Assembly: GCA_949076555.1 (NCBI GenBank)
Contig: CARUOB010000023.1
Coordinates: 26,453-40,729 of the forward strand
DNA from: an uncultured Lachnospiraceae bacterium
GTDB taxonomy: Bacteria; Bacillota; Clostridia; Lachnospirales; Lachnospiraceae
Reading direction: 5' to 3'
DNA length: 14,277 nt
The translations under genes and the position numbers were made by a program. The notes under the pieces were generated by a model, which was not told where the DNA came from, searched no databases, and was given only the letters and a program-made list of their open reading frames with translations. This document shows positions 7,943 through 14,277 of the stretch, in pieces. The stretch's first letter is position 1. The number at the start of each line of letters is the position of its first letter.

Positions 7943-7971
7943 AGTATAGCATCCCTGTAGGAAGAAAGAAA
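7943..7971 (-). promoter_or_regulatory. Candidate extended -10 promoter for the DUF6062-type gene
   Basis: On the minus strand TGCTATACT (7951-7943) is an extended -10 (TGn plus TATACT). A poor -35, TTTCTT, is at 7971-7966. Transcription would begin near 7936, eight bases before the inverted-repeat element, so the element would fill most of a leader of about 234 bases. No better promoter is seen between 7703 and 7740. Confidence 0.35.
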
Positions 7972-8061
7972 GGGAGTCGGGGAAAAGAAGGCGGCGGGAA
8001 GTCTGTGGAAGAGAGCAGGCAGGAGGAGTCAACAGAAATGAGCCGGTGGCGGCTCTTCGTA

Positions 8062-8090
8062 TTGCGGAAGGCAGGGCCAAATGATATAAT
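8062..8090 (+). promoter_or_regulatory. Promoter of the HAD phosphatase gene
   Basis: TTGCGG (8062-8067), a 17-base spacer and a perfect TATAAT (8085-8090) preceded by TGA form an extended -10 promoter. The start of transcription is expected near 8097, giving a leader of about 71 bases with strong self-complementarity. The rest of 7929-8061 is purine-rich and shows no gene apart from a doubtful 20-codon frame. Confidence 0.65.
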
Positions 8091-8106
8091 GTGCGCGTAG
8101 GTAAGG

Positions 8107-8167
8107 AAACGTGTCCGGACAAAGGGGTCCGGGCGGGACGATAGAGTAAAGTGAGGAAGACACGTTT
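8107..8167 (+). promoter_or_regulatory. Self-complementary 5' leader of the HAD gene
   Basis: AAACGTGTC (8107-8115) is the exact reverse complement of GACACGTTT (8159-8167), which directly abuts the ATG at 8168. Inside, CCGGAC (8115-8120) pairs with GTCCGG (8127-8132) around AAAGGG. The closing stem and inner hairpin share only one base, so both can form together. The weak ribosome site GTGAGG (8151-8156) stays in the loop. No known riboswitch class was recognised. Confidence 0.5.
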
Positions 8168-8989
8168 ATGCAGACAAAAATTCCGGTTGTAAACGAAGAT
8201 CAGGAAGGCATCCTTTCGCAAGTGAAGTGTTTTGCGCTTGATATGGACGGCACCATTTATCTGGGAGAGAGATGGATTGAGGGCGCGGCAGCGTTTTTAG
8301 AGCGCATAGAAGCGTCTGGGAGAAGCTATGTCTTTGTAACCAACAATTCTTCTAAAAACGCGGCGGTCTATGTGGAGAAACTCAAGAGGATGGGATTGTC
8401 CGTTGGGGAGGAAAAAATCGTCACCTCGGGGCAGGCCACGATCTACTACTTGAAACGGCATTTTCCAGAAAAAAGGGTATTTCTTCTGGGAAATGAGCTT
8501 TTGCGGGAGGAATTTTTGCAGTCGGGGATTGCTTTGGAGGAAGACAGCCCGGATGTGGTAGTGACGGCTTTCGACACGTCGCTTGACTATCGGAAAATGT
8601 GTAAGGTCTGCGATTTCGTGCGCGCCGGACTGCCCTATCTGGCCACTCACCCGGACTATAACTGTCCCACGGAGGACGGTTTTATCCCAGACGCCGGGGC
8701 CATTCACGCGTTTATTAATGCATCGGCGTTCCGCTATCCGGACAGAGTGATCGGCAAGCCCAATGCAGATATCATCGAGTATTTGACTACAAGAGTCGAT
8801 GAGGAGAGGAGCCGCATAGCCATGGTGGGTGACCGATTGTATACGGATATAGCGGCGGGCAGAAACCACGGACTACAGAGTGTGCTTGTTCTGAGCGGAG
8901 AGGCATCCTTGGAGGATGCGAAAAATGCGGAGATCAAACCGCATCTGATTTTTTCGTCGGTTCGGGAGATGATTCCGTTTCTGGTATAA
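8168..8989 (+). CDS. HAD-IIA family (NagD-like) sugar or nucleotide phosphatase
   Basis: This 273-residue cytoplasmic Mg-dependent phosphohydrolase belongs to the HAD superfamily, subclass IIA (NagD / p-nitrophenylphosphatase type). All four HAD motifs are present: motif I DMDGT with nucleophile D25 and acid/base D27; motif II VTNNSS with T58; motif III lysine K197 in GKPNADI; and motif IV GDRLYTDI with D222 and D227. The stretch between motifs II and III, including THPDYNCPTEDGFIPDAGA, is the C2-type cap that sets substrate choice. Length is normal for the family. The true substrate cannot be read from sequence; relatives act on nucleotide or sugar phosphates or clear damaged metabolites. 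The start is supported by a modest GTGAGG 11 bases upstream and by motif I falling at the usual distance from the N-terminus. No clear terminator separates it from the next gene. Confidence 0.92.
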   Translation: MQTKIPVVNEDQEGILSQVKCFALDMDGTIYLGERWIEGAAAFLERIEASGRSYVFVTNNSSKNAAVYVEKLKRMGLSVGEEKIVTSGQATIYYLKRHFPEKRVFLLGNELLREEFLQSGIALEEDSPDVVVTAFDTSLDYRKMCKVCDFVRAGLPYLATHPDYNCPTEDGFIPDAGAIHAFINASAFRYPDRVIGKPNADIIEYLTTRVDEERSRIAMVGDRLYTDIAAGRNHGLQSVLVLSGEASLEDAKNAEIKPHLIFSSVREMIPFLV

Positions 8990-8990
8990 T
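8982..8990 (+). promoter_or_regulatory. Possible extended -10 element for the EAL gene
   Basis: TGGTATAAT (8982-8990) is a perfect extended -10 lying across the stop codon of the HAD gene. No convincing -35 is seen (TTCGGG at 8961-8966 with an 18-base spacer is poor). If used, transcription begins near 8997 and the leader to the next ATG is about 139 bases. Confidence 0.35.
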
Positions 8991-9008
8991 GGGACGCGGT
9001 GGAGCTGT

Positions 9009-9107
9009 CGATATATAAGGGGCAAAATCCATGTTTCATGCGGTCAATTGGAAGCATATTGGATGTGACGGCAATTTTCTGATATCGTAAAGGCCGGGGG
9101 TTTTGCC
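9009..9107 (+). promoter_or_regulatory. Structured leader before the EAL-domain gene, class unknown
   Basis: GGCAAAA (9021-9027) is complementary to TTTTGCC (9101-9107). Inside, ATCCA (9027-9031) pairs with TGGAT (9060-9064) and ATGC (9038-9041) with GCAT (9054-9057). CGATAT (9009-9014) could pair with ATATCG (9082-9087), interlocking with the outer stem. The conserved motifs of c-di-GMP-I and c-di-GMP-II riboswitches were looked for and not seen. Individual helices are short, so this may be chance. Confidence 0.3.
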
Positions 9108-9135
9108 ATGATGAACAAGAAGGAGCCATTTTGAC

Positions 9136-11019
9136 ATGAATATACAGGCACAGATGTGTGGAATTATTCTGCTTGTGACGATGTTTCTGTTTTATAGGAG
9201 ATATCAGTCGCTTAAGCTCGGTACCCAGATTATGTTTCAGGTGCTTTTGTTTGGTATGCTGATTTGTGTACTCTGTGATATGGTTTCCATCTGGGCGATC
9301 GTCAGGCTTTTGTCGGATCACAGAGGATGGGTGCTGGCGATCTGTAAGCTGTATCTGATATCGCTGGTGCTGGTAGGGCTTTTGGGATTTCTGTACGAAT
9401 GCTCGGACGTATATGAAGGACGCAGAACCTTTTGGAAGATGGTGGCAGCCGGAAGCGGAATCTGGCTGGCGGAGAGCTTTGTGATCGCCTGTCTGCCGAT
9501 CGGGATTTATAAGATGGGCCGGGTGGTGTACACGGCCGGGCCTGCAGTGCTGTCGACTTACGCCTTTGCAGGAGGATTTGTCATATTCAACATTATTTTT
9601 ACGCTTGTCCACCGCAGGCAGGCCAATGCCAGAAGAAGTCAGGTGATTTTGTGCTGGATGGCGATATGGTTTGGGGCGGCGTTTGTGCAGTTTTTAAACA
9701 ATGAAATGTTGCTGATGGGCTACGCGGGGGCGCTTGGCATTCTGGTAATCTTTTTCCGGCTGGAGAATCCGGAATATCTGACGGACCGGGTGACGGGCCT
9801 GTACAATCAGGACGGGCTGCTTCTTTACGCGAGAAAGCTCTACAATGACGAGAAGCCTTTTTCTCTCATGTCCATCTGGTGGAATCTGGGCACCAGCCAG
9901 GCGGATGAGGGTGCGAGGGAGCAGGCGGTGATGGCGGCTTTTGCAATGAGGCTGCCGAAACTTGACGCTACCAAAGTGTTTAAGATGGCCGACGACGAGG
10001 TATGGATGATCTTCGAGGACAGGGAGCATGTGGAAGACACCGTCGAGAAGGTCAGGCGTTTTGTGGAGTACGGCAGAAGGGAGCTGGGCGGCATGGCGCA
10101 GGCGGCGTTCACCTATATGCCGGATGCGTCCATGGTGGGCGACTATCAGGAGATGGTGCATCTGATGCAGTATGCCAGATGGAAAAGCAGCGACCACAGC
10201 GCAACCAATTTCAAAGAAGTGGACTTCGATTTTGTGGAGCAGATGCGGAAGGAAAAAAATATGGAGCAGATGCTGGACGAGGCCATGAAGGAGGATCGGA
10301 TCGAAGTATTTTACCAGCCCATTTTTTCTACCAAGGCGAAAAAGTTTGTCAGTGCCGAGGCTTTGGTGCGGATGCGGGACCGGGAAGGCAATCTGGTGCC
10401 GCCGGGCGCGTTCATATCCGTGGCGGAGGCGAACGGCAAGATATTACAGCTTGGGGAGATCGTGTTTGAGAAAGTGTGCCGCTTTTTCACAAAGGAACGG
10501 TTGGAGCAGTATGGCCTGCATTATATAGAAATAAATTTGTCGGTTGTCCAGTGCGGCTATCCGGAACTGGCGGATGACTATATAGGGATTATGGAGAAGT
10601 ATCAGATCAATCCCCAATATATCAATCTGGAGATTACGGAGTCCGCGTCCATGGCGGCGAAAAAGACGCTTTTGGAAAATATGCGCAGGCTGATGGAGTA
10701 CGGGGTATATTTTTCGCTGGACGATTTCGGCACCGGGCAGTCTAATCTGAATTATATCGTGGACATGCCGGTTAACATCGTGAAGTTTGACCGGGAAATG
10801 AGTCAGGCATTCTTTCAGGATGAGAAGGCGAAGTACGTTATGAATGCGGCGATGCAGATGATCCACGGCATGAAACTCAAGATTGTATCGGAAGGCATCG
10901 AGACCGAAGAGCAGTATCTGGCCATGGAAGAGCTTTCGATCGACTATATTCAGGGGTATTATTTCTCAAAGCCTTTACCAGAGGCGGCGTTTCTTACATT
11001 TTTACAGAGCAGGCAGTGA
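9136..11019 (+). CDS. Membrane 7-helix, degenerate-GGDEF, EAL-domain c-di-GMP phosphodiesterase
   Basis: This 627-residue protein should hydrolyse the second messenger c-di-GMP to pGpG. Residues about 5-210 hold seven hydrophobic helices, a membrane sensor region. Residues about 217-360 begin like a GGDEF domain (DRVTGLYNQDG), but the signature is ADDEV at 285-289, so cyclase activity is unlikely. Residues about 380-625 are an EAL domain with the key residues in place: EALVR (408-412), N467 in INLS, E499 in LEITES, D529-D530 in DDFGTG, K550 in VKFD, E586 and E589 in SEGIET, and QGYYFSKP from 606. Catalysis therefore looks intact. The start is supported by GAAGGAG at 9119-9125, ten bases before ATG. 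It sits downstream of the HAD gene in the same direction and ends at a hairpin. The signal it senses is unknown. Confidence 0.93.
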   Translation: MNIQAQMCGIILLVTMFLFYRRYQSLKLGTQIMFQVLLFGMLICVLCDMVSIWAIVRLLSDHRGWVLAICKLYLISLVLVGLLGFLYECSDVYEGRRTFWKMVAAGSGIWLAESFVIACLPIGIYKMGRVVYTAGPAVLSTYAFAGGFVIFNIIFTLVHRRQANARRSQVILCWMAIWFGAAFVQFLNNEMLLMGYAGALGILVIFFRLENPEYLTDRVTGLYNQDGLLLYARKLYNDEKPFSLMSIWWNLGTSQADEGAREQAVMAAFAMRLPKLDATKVFKMADDEVWMIFEDREHVEDTVEKVRRFVEYGRRELGGMAQAAFTYMPDASMVGDYQEMVHLMQYARWKSSDHSATNFKEVDFDFVEQMRKEKNMEQMLDEAMKEDRIEVFYQPIFSTKAKKFVSAEALVRMRDREGNLVPPGAFISVAEANGKILQLGEIVFEKVCRFFTKERLEQYGLHYIEINLSVVQCGYPELADDYIGIMEKYQINPQYINLEITESASMAAKKTLLENMRRLMEYGVYFSLDDFGTGQSNLNYIVDMPVNIVKFDREMSQAFFQDEKAKYVMNAAMQMIHGMKLKIVSEGIETEEQYLAMEELSIDYIQGYYFSKPLPEAAFLTFLQSRQ

Positions 11020-11032
11020 GCCGGATTGCACG

Positions 11033-11060
11033 GCGGGCAGGTTGTTTATCACCTGCCCGC
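11033..11060 (+). terminator. Hairpin terminator after the EAL gene
   Basis: GCGGGCAGGT (11033-11042) and ACCTGCCCGC (11051-11060) form a perfect 10-bp GC-rich stem with an eight-base loop, 13 bases after the stop codon. Only three T follow, so termination may be partial. The position, before a new promoter region, supports a terminator role. Confidence 0.65.
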
Positions 11061-11158
11061 TTTACGCATATAAGCAGAGTCAGAATATATGTGCAAAATG
11101 TATAAATAGCCTGTATCATTTCTATATAAAATGGCAAAAATGGGTAATAATTGAAAAT

Positions 11159-11185
11159 ACCCTCTTGTCAAATTGACGGGAGGGT
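11159..11185. promoter_or_regulatory. 27-bp palindrome over the -35 region of the sugar transporter promoter
   Basis: ACCCTCTTGTCAA (11159-11171) and TTGACGGGAGGGT (11173-11185) mirror each other around A11172. Eleven of 13 pairs are Watson-Crick and the other two are T·G. The palindrome covers the -35 hexamer TTGTCA and reaches the TG of the extended -10, so a protein bound here would compete with RNA polymerase. No T-run follows, which argues against a terminator. Confidence 0.55.
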
Positions 11186-11193
11186 GATATAGT
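11165..11193 (+). promoter_or_regulatory. Promoter of the sugar ABC transporter operon
   Basis: TTGTCA (11165-11170), a 17-base spacer and TATAGT (11188-11193) with an upstream TGA form an extended -10 promoter. The stretch from 11080 to 11158 is AT-rich and could help polymerase binding. Transcription would start near 11200, giving a leader of about 100 bases to the ATG at 11303. Confidence 0.6.
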
Positions 11194-11206
11194 TAACCCA
11201 AGCAAA

Positions 11207-11255
11207 CGGAAACGTTACCGGGGACGATACCGAAACCGTTACCGCAATCGTTTCC
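11207..11255. promoter_or_regulatory. Cluster of three LacI-family-like operator sites
   Basis: Three related CG-centred sites lie just after the expected transcription start: CGGAAACGTTACCG (11207-11220, 12 of 14 bases symmetric), CGAAACCGTTACCG (11231-11244) and GCAATCGTTTCC (11244-11255). The first two share GAAAC(C)GTTACCG. The centres are roughly 24 and 12 bases apart. Such AACGTT-type sites are typical of LacI-family sugar repressors, and their position fits a roadblock. They do not match the full CcpA cre consensus. No regulator gene is in the window. Confidence 0.55.
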
Positions 11256-11302
11256 AAAACCGCAAACAATCATTAAATTACTGAAAGGGAGAGGGAAACA
11301 AA

Positions 11303-12664
11303 ATGAAAAAGAAAATTGTCAGCACAATGCTTTGTGCAGCGATGATTACTACCATGTTAGCCGGATGCGGCGGTTCAGACAACGGCGGTGCTGCGGAAGC
11401 GCCCGCAGCGGACGATTCCGCGACAGAGGCTCCTGCGGCAGATGATTCTGCAGCAGCTCCGGCAGCGGGAGGCGGTTCGGTTTACTGGCTGAACTTCAAA
11501 CCCGAGTCCGACGAAGTATTACAGGAAGTGGCAGCGGACTACACGGCTAAGACGGGTGTGGAGGTAAAGGTGGTTACCGCAGCTTCCGGTACCTATTCCA
11601 CCACACTGTTATCCGAAATGGATAAATCCGCGCCTCCGACACTGTTTGTCATCGGTAATCAGGCAGGCGTAAAGGACTGGAAAGACTACGCGCTGGATCT
11701 GAACGGCACAGCGATTGCAAACGAGCTGAACACAGACGCTTACAACCTTTATGATGAGACAGGCAAGCTGGTTTCCATCGGTTACTGCTACGAGTGCTAC
11801 GGCATCATCGTAAATCCTGACCTGATCGAGAAGGCAGGCCACACCATGGACGAGATCAAGAATTTTGACGGCTTAAAGGCGGTGGCAGAGGACATTCATG
11901 CACGCGCAGGCGAGCTTGGATTTGACGCTTTCTCCTCCTCCGATATGGATGACTCTTCTTCCTGGAGATTTACGGGACATATGGCTAACCTTGAGTACTA
12001 CTACGAGCAGGAGGGAACGGCTTGGACAGAGTGCCCGCCTACCATCACCGGCAAGTATCTGGACAACTTCAAGAACCTGTATGACCTTTGCATCAACAAC
12101 AGCCTGACAGATCCCAAGGAGCTGGCTACCGGCGGACATGACGCGGAGAACGAGTTCAAGACAGGTCAGGCGGCATTCTTCGTAAACGGTTCCTGGGAAT
12201 ATGAAGCGGTTAAGGCTGATGTGCCGAACGCTACGATGATCCCTTACTACTGCGGCGTTGCAGGTGAAGAGAAGGCTGGCTTAAACTGTGGTACAGAGAA
12301 CTGCTGGGCAATCAACAGCAAGGCTTCCGCAGAGGATCAGCAGGCTACGATGGACTTCATGGTTTGGTGTGTAACCGATCCTGACGCTTCCCGCAAGCTG
12401 GTAGACACTTTCGGCGTTATGCCTTATAAGTCCGCAGCAGAGTCCACCAACGGATTCCTGTCCGCGGCTGACAAGTACACATCCGACGGATGCTATGTAA
12501 TGAACTGGGCAACCAACTTCCAGCCTAACGTAGATTCTTACCGCGCGACTCTGGTAAGCGCTCTGAACCAGTACAACGCAGACCAGTCCGATGCAAACTG
12601 GGAGACCGTACGCATGGCGTTCGTGGACGGCTGGGCAGCAGAATACAATGCAGTGAACAACTAA
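11303..12664 (+). CDS. ABC sugar transporter solute-binding lipoprotein (CUT1, SBP family 1)
   Basis: This 453-residue binding protein catches a sugar outside the cell and hands it to the permeases encoded next. The signal peptide has the lipobox LAGC with lipidated C22. Residues about 23-58 are a flexible Ala/Pro/Asp linker with the repeat EAPAADDSA twice. The rest is a family-1 (MalE/MsmE-like) fold, with typical stretches such as YGIIVNPDLIEKAG, GQAAFFVNGSWE and NCWAINSKASAEDQQATMDFMVW. Length is usual for the class. The substrate cannot be read from sequence; an oligosaccharide is likely. AAAGGGAG at 11284-11291, extending to GAGGG at 11291-11295, is the ribosome site. Codon use favours AAC, TTC, AAG and GGC, which hints at high expression. 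It is followed by a hairpin and then the permease genes. Confidence 0.93.
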   Translation: MKKKIVSTMLCAAMITTMLAGCGGSDNGGAAEAPAADDSATEAPAADDSAAAPAAGGGSVYWLNFKPESDEVLQEVAADYTAKTGVEVKVVTAASGTYSTTLLSEMDKSAPPTLFVIGNQAGVKDWKDYALDLNGTAIANELNTDAYNLYDETGKLVSIGYCYECYGIIVNPDLIEKAGHTMDEIKNFDGLKAVAEDIHARAGELGFDAFSSSDMDDSSSWRFTGHMANLEYYYEQEGTAWTECPPTITGKYLDNFKNLYDLCINNSLTDPKELATGGHDAENEFKTGQAAFFVNGSWEYEAVKADVPNATMIPYYCGVAGEEKAGLNCGTENCWAINSKASAEDQQATMDFMVWCVTDPDASRKLVDTFGVMPYKSAAESTNGFLSAADKYTSDGCYVMNWATNFQPNVDSYRATLVSALNQYNADQSDANWETVRMAFVDGWAAEYNAVNN

Positions 12665-12706
12665 TATGAAATCGGCGAACAAGTAAAATCAATATGTAAA
12701 CCATGC

Positions 12707-12736
12707 GGCGGGGCGGTCTTATCCGCCCCGCCTTTT
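12707..12736 (+). terminator. Intercistronic terminator/attenuator between binding protein and permease
   Basis: GGCGGGGCGG (12707-12716) and CCGCCCCGCC (12723-12732) form a perfect 10-bp GC stem with a six-base loop, followed by TTTT. It lies 42 bases after the lipoprotein stop and 46 before the permease start, with no promoter evident between. It probably stops most transcripts or protects the upstream message, so the lipoprotein is made in excess over the permeases. Confidence 0.8.
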
Positions 12737-12782
12737 CAAATGAGATCGTATCAGTTAGCAAAATATATTTGGGGGTGATACC

Positions 12783-13688
12783 ATGAAAAGCAAGAAAATA
12801 ACCGCCACGAATTCTCTTCAAAAGGCGACAAAACGTTGGGGATTCCTTTTTATGGGTCCTGTACTTATCGCATTCATCATTGGATTTATCTGGCCTTTCA
12901 TCCAAGGTATCTGGCTGTCCATGTGCCAGTTCCGCCTGATCTCCGATGCAAAATTTATCGGCTTTGGCAACTATGTGAAGACATTTCAGGACGCTTCTTT
13001 CCGTCATGCATTCTGGTATACGGCAATGTTTGCAGTCGTATCGCTTGTCTTTATCAATGTGCTGGCGTTTATCGTGGCGTATATCCTGACGCTGGAGATC
13101 AAGGGAAGCAATCTGTTCCGTACCGTATTCTTCATGCCAAACCTGATCGGCGGTATCGTGCTGGGTTATATCTGGTCGATGATCTTCGACGGTATTCTCG
13201 GCCGCTATCAGACTTCGATTTTGCTGGAGAGCAAGTACGGTTTCTGGGGACTGATTATTCTGATGTGCTGGCAGCAGATCGGTTATATGATGATCATCTA
13301 CGTCGCCGGGCTGCAGAATGTACCCGGAGATATTCTGGAGGCGGCCCGCATTGACGGTGCGACTTCCATGCAGACGCTCTTTAAAGTGACGATTCCAAAC
13401 GTGATGAGTTCTTTTACCATCTGCATTTTCCTCTCCCTGACAAACGGCTTCAAGCTGTTTGACCAGAACTTGGCGCTGACCGGTGGACAGCCGTTTATCA
13501 TCCAGCCGGGCGGATCGACCATCAAGACGACGGAAATGCTGGCGCTCAACATTTACAATACCTTCTACAGTTCCAACACGACTTCTCAGGGTGTGGCGCA
13601 GGCGAAGGCAGTGGTTTTCTTCATTCTGGTGGCGGGACTCGGCCTGCTTCAGTTGAGCTATACGCGTAAGAGGGAGGTGCAGCAGTAA
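12783..13688 (+). CDS. CUT1 sugar ABC transporter permease, first subunit (MsmF/AraP type)
   Basis: This 301-residue inner-membrane permease is one half of the channel of the sugar importer. A hydrophobic helix at about 20-46 follows a positively charged N-terminus, and about six helices are expected in all. The EAA loop that docks the ATPase is E186-A187-A188-R-I-D191-G192-A, followed by the usual FxxVxIPxxM. This is the binding-protein-dependent transport family (BPD_transp_1), and length is normal. Translation starts from GGGGGTGAT at 12771-12779, five bases before ATG, a good match to the anti-Shine-Dalgarno. Its stop codon overlaps the start of the next permease (TAATG), so the two are translationally coupled, as expected for subunits needed one to one. 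No ATPase gene is visible; CUT1 systems often use a shared MsmK/MsiK-type ATPase encoded elsewhere. Confidence 0.93.
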   Translation: MKSKKITATNSLQKATKRWGFLFMGPVLIAFIIGFIWPFIQGIWLSMCQFRLISDAKFIGFGNYVKTFQDASFRHAFWYTAMFAVVSLVFINVLAFIVAYILTLEIKGSNLFRTVFFMPNLIGGIVLGYIWSMIFDGILGRYQTSILLESKYGFWGLIILMCWQQIGYMMIIYVAGLQNVPGDILEAARIDGATSMQTLFKVTIPNVMSSFTICIFLSLTNGFKLFDQNLALTGGQPFIIQPGGSTIKTTEMLALNIYNTFYSSNTTSQGVAQAKAVVFFILVAGLGLLQLSYTRKREVQQ

Positions 13689-14277
13689 TGAAAAAGAATA
13701 CAAAAACCATTCTTTCCGTGATATTGGCTATGGTCAGCATTATCTATGTACTTCCTGTGCTGGCGGTTGTGATCAACTCTTTTAAGCAGAATACATTTGT
13801 AAAAACAGATACCTTTGCGCTTCCCACCGGGGAAATGAGCGCCGGTTTTGACAACTTTATAAAGGGTATGACGTTTGGTAACTATCCCTTTGTGAAAAGT
13901 GTGCTGTACAGTGTCGAGATTACGCTGCTTTCCACATTTTTGATTCTGCTGTGCACTTCCATGGCGGCATGGTATATCGCGAGAGTCAACTCCCTGATCT
14001 GTAAGGTTGTTTACTTCCTGTGCGTATTCTCCATGGTGGTGCCCTTCCAGATGGTAATGTTCCCGCTCTCTAAGACGGCGGATAAGCTGCATCTGAACAC
14101 ACCGCTGTCGATCTCGATCGTCTATCTGGGATTTGGCGCCGGGCTTGCAATCTTCATGTTTGTAGGCTTTGTGAAAGCGATTCCGCTGGAGGTAGAAGAG
14201 GCAGCGTCCATCGACGGATGCGGCCCGGTACGAATCTTCTTCCAGGTGGTTGTGCCGATGTTAAAGCCGACCATGAT
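13688..14277 (+). CDS. CUT1 sugar ABC transporter permease, second subunit (MsmG/AraQ type), partial
   Basis: The reading frame is open from ATG at 13688 to the end of the window, 196 complete codons, so the C-terminus is missing. It begins MKKNTKTILSVILAMVSIIY with a first helix at about residues 8-28, followed by an extracytoplasmic segment and further helices. The EAA loop E171-A-A-S-I-D-G is present, followed by FFQVVVPMLKPTM. This is the typical second CUT1 permease, which pairs with the upstream subunit. GGAGGTG at 13673-13679 lies eight bases before the start and inside the upstream gene; the start overlaps the upstream stop by one base. The family is usually 270-300 residues, so roughly 80-100 residues lie beyond the edge. 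Confidence 0.92.
   Translation, partial: MKKNTKTILSVILAMVSIIYVLPVLAVVINSFKQNTFVKTDTFALPTGEMSAGFDNFIKGMTFGNYPFVKSVLYSVEITLLSTFLILLCTSMAAWYIARVNSLICKVVYFLCVFSMVVPFQMVMFPLSKTADKLHLNTPLSISIVYLGFGAGLAIFMFVGFVKAIPLEVEEAASIDGCGPVRIFFQVVVPMLKPTM

Noticed and set aside
8990..9135. c-di-GMP (GEMM-I or c-di-GMP-II) riboswitch before the EAL gene
   Set aside because: GGGACGC and GGCAAAA fragments recall GEMM-I, but their order and the conserved tetraloop-receptor and ligand-binding core do not fit.
8734..9612. 292-codon open frame on the minus strand across the HAD/EAL junction
   Set aside because: It overlaps two well-supported genes, and its translation resembles no family and has mirror-frame composition.
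11207..11220. CcpA catabolite-repression (cre) site
   Set aside because: The CG-centred core is similar, but the flanking TG...CA positions of the cre consensus are replaced by GG...CC, so another LacI-family regulator is more likely.
12525..13703. 392-codon open frame on the minus strand
   Set aside because: It lies antisense to the 3' end of the lipoprotein gene and the whole first permease gene, has no recognisable domain, and is low-complexity His/Arg/Gln-rich as expected of a mirror frame.

Overview
The window looks like the chromosome of a gut-type Lachnospiraceae (Clostridia, Firmicutes). This is an inference from four things: strong AGGAGG-type ribosome binding sites throughout, a BspA-like (DUF285) leucine-rich surface protein with many Lachnospiraceae-style repeat domains, a DUF6062-type protein, and a CUT1 sugar ABC transporter behind a LacI-type operator region. 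No phage, transposase, CRISPR, tRNA or rRNA gene was seen.

Layout. (1) 1-540: a small acidic membrane-anchored protein with its own promoter and terminator. (2) 541-6927: a 2070-residue secreted BspA-like protein. Its most likely promoter has a perfect TTGACA and a run of nine G inside the -35/-10 spacer, the architecture of a phase-variable promoter. A hairpin at 6902-6927 ends it and is shared with the convergent gene that follows. (3) 6941-7702 (minus): a cytoplasmic DUF6062-type protein with two copies of a CxxC...GFCxxHF module. Its upstream region (7741-7928) is a 188-base inverted-repeat element, either a MITE-like insertion or a structured leader RNA. (4) 8168-8989: a HAD-IIA (NagD-like) phosphatase with an extended -10 promoter and a leader that can fold back on the start codon. 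(5) 9136-11019: a seven-helix membrane protein with a degenerate GGDEF and an apparently intact EAL domain, probably a c-di-GMP phosphodiesterase. (6) 11159-14277: a sugar-uptake operon. A promoter lies under a 27-bp palindrome, three LacI-like operator sites sit just downstream of the expected transcription start, then come a solute-binding lipoprotein, an intercistronic hairpin, a first permease, and a second permease that runs off the window.

How the genes work together. The transporter genes form one functional unit: lipoprotein, two translationally coupled permeases, and an ATPase expected to be shared or encoded elsewhere. The other genes appear to be separate single-gene units. No shared pathway is visible for the surface protein, DUF6062, HAD and EAL genes, although surface adhesion and c-di-GMP turnover could both bear on attachment.

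The strongest candidates for undescribed biology are the G-tract promoter of the giant surface protein and the large structured inverted repeat upstream of the DUF6062 gene.
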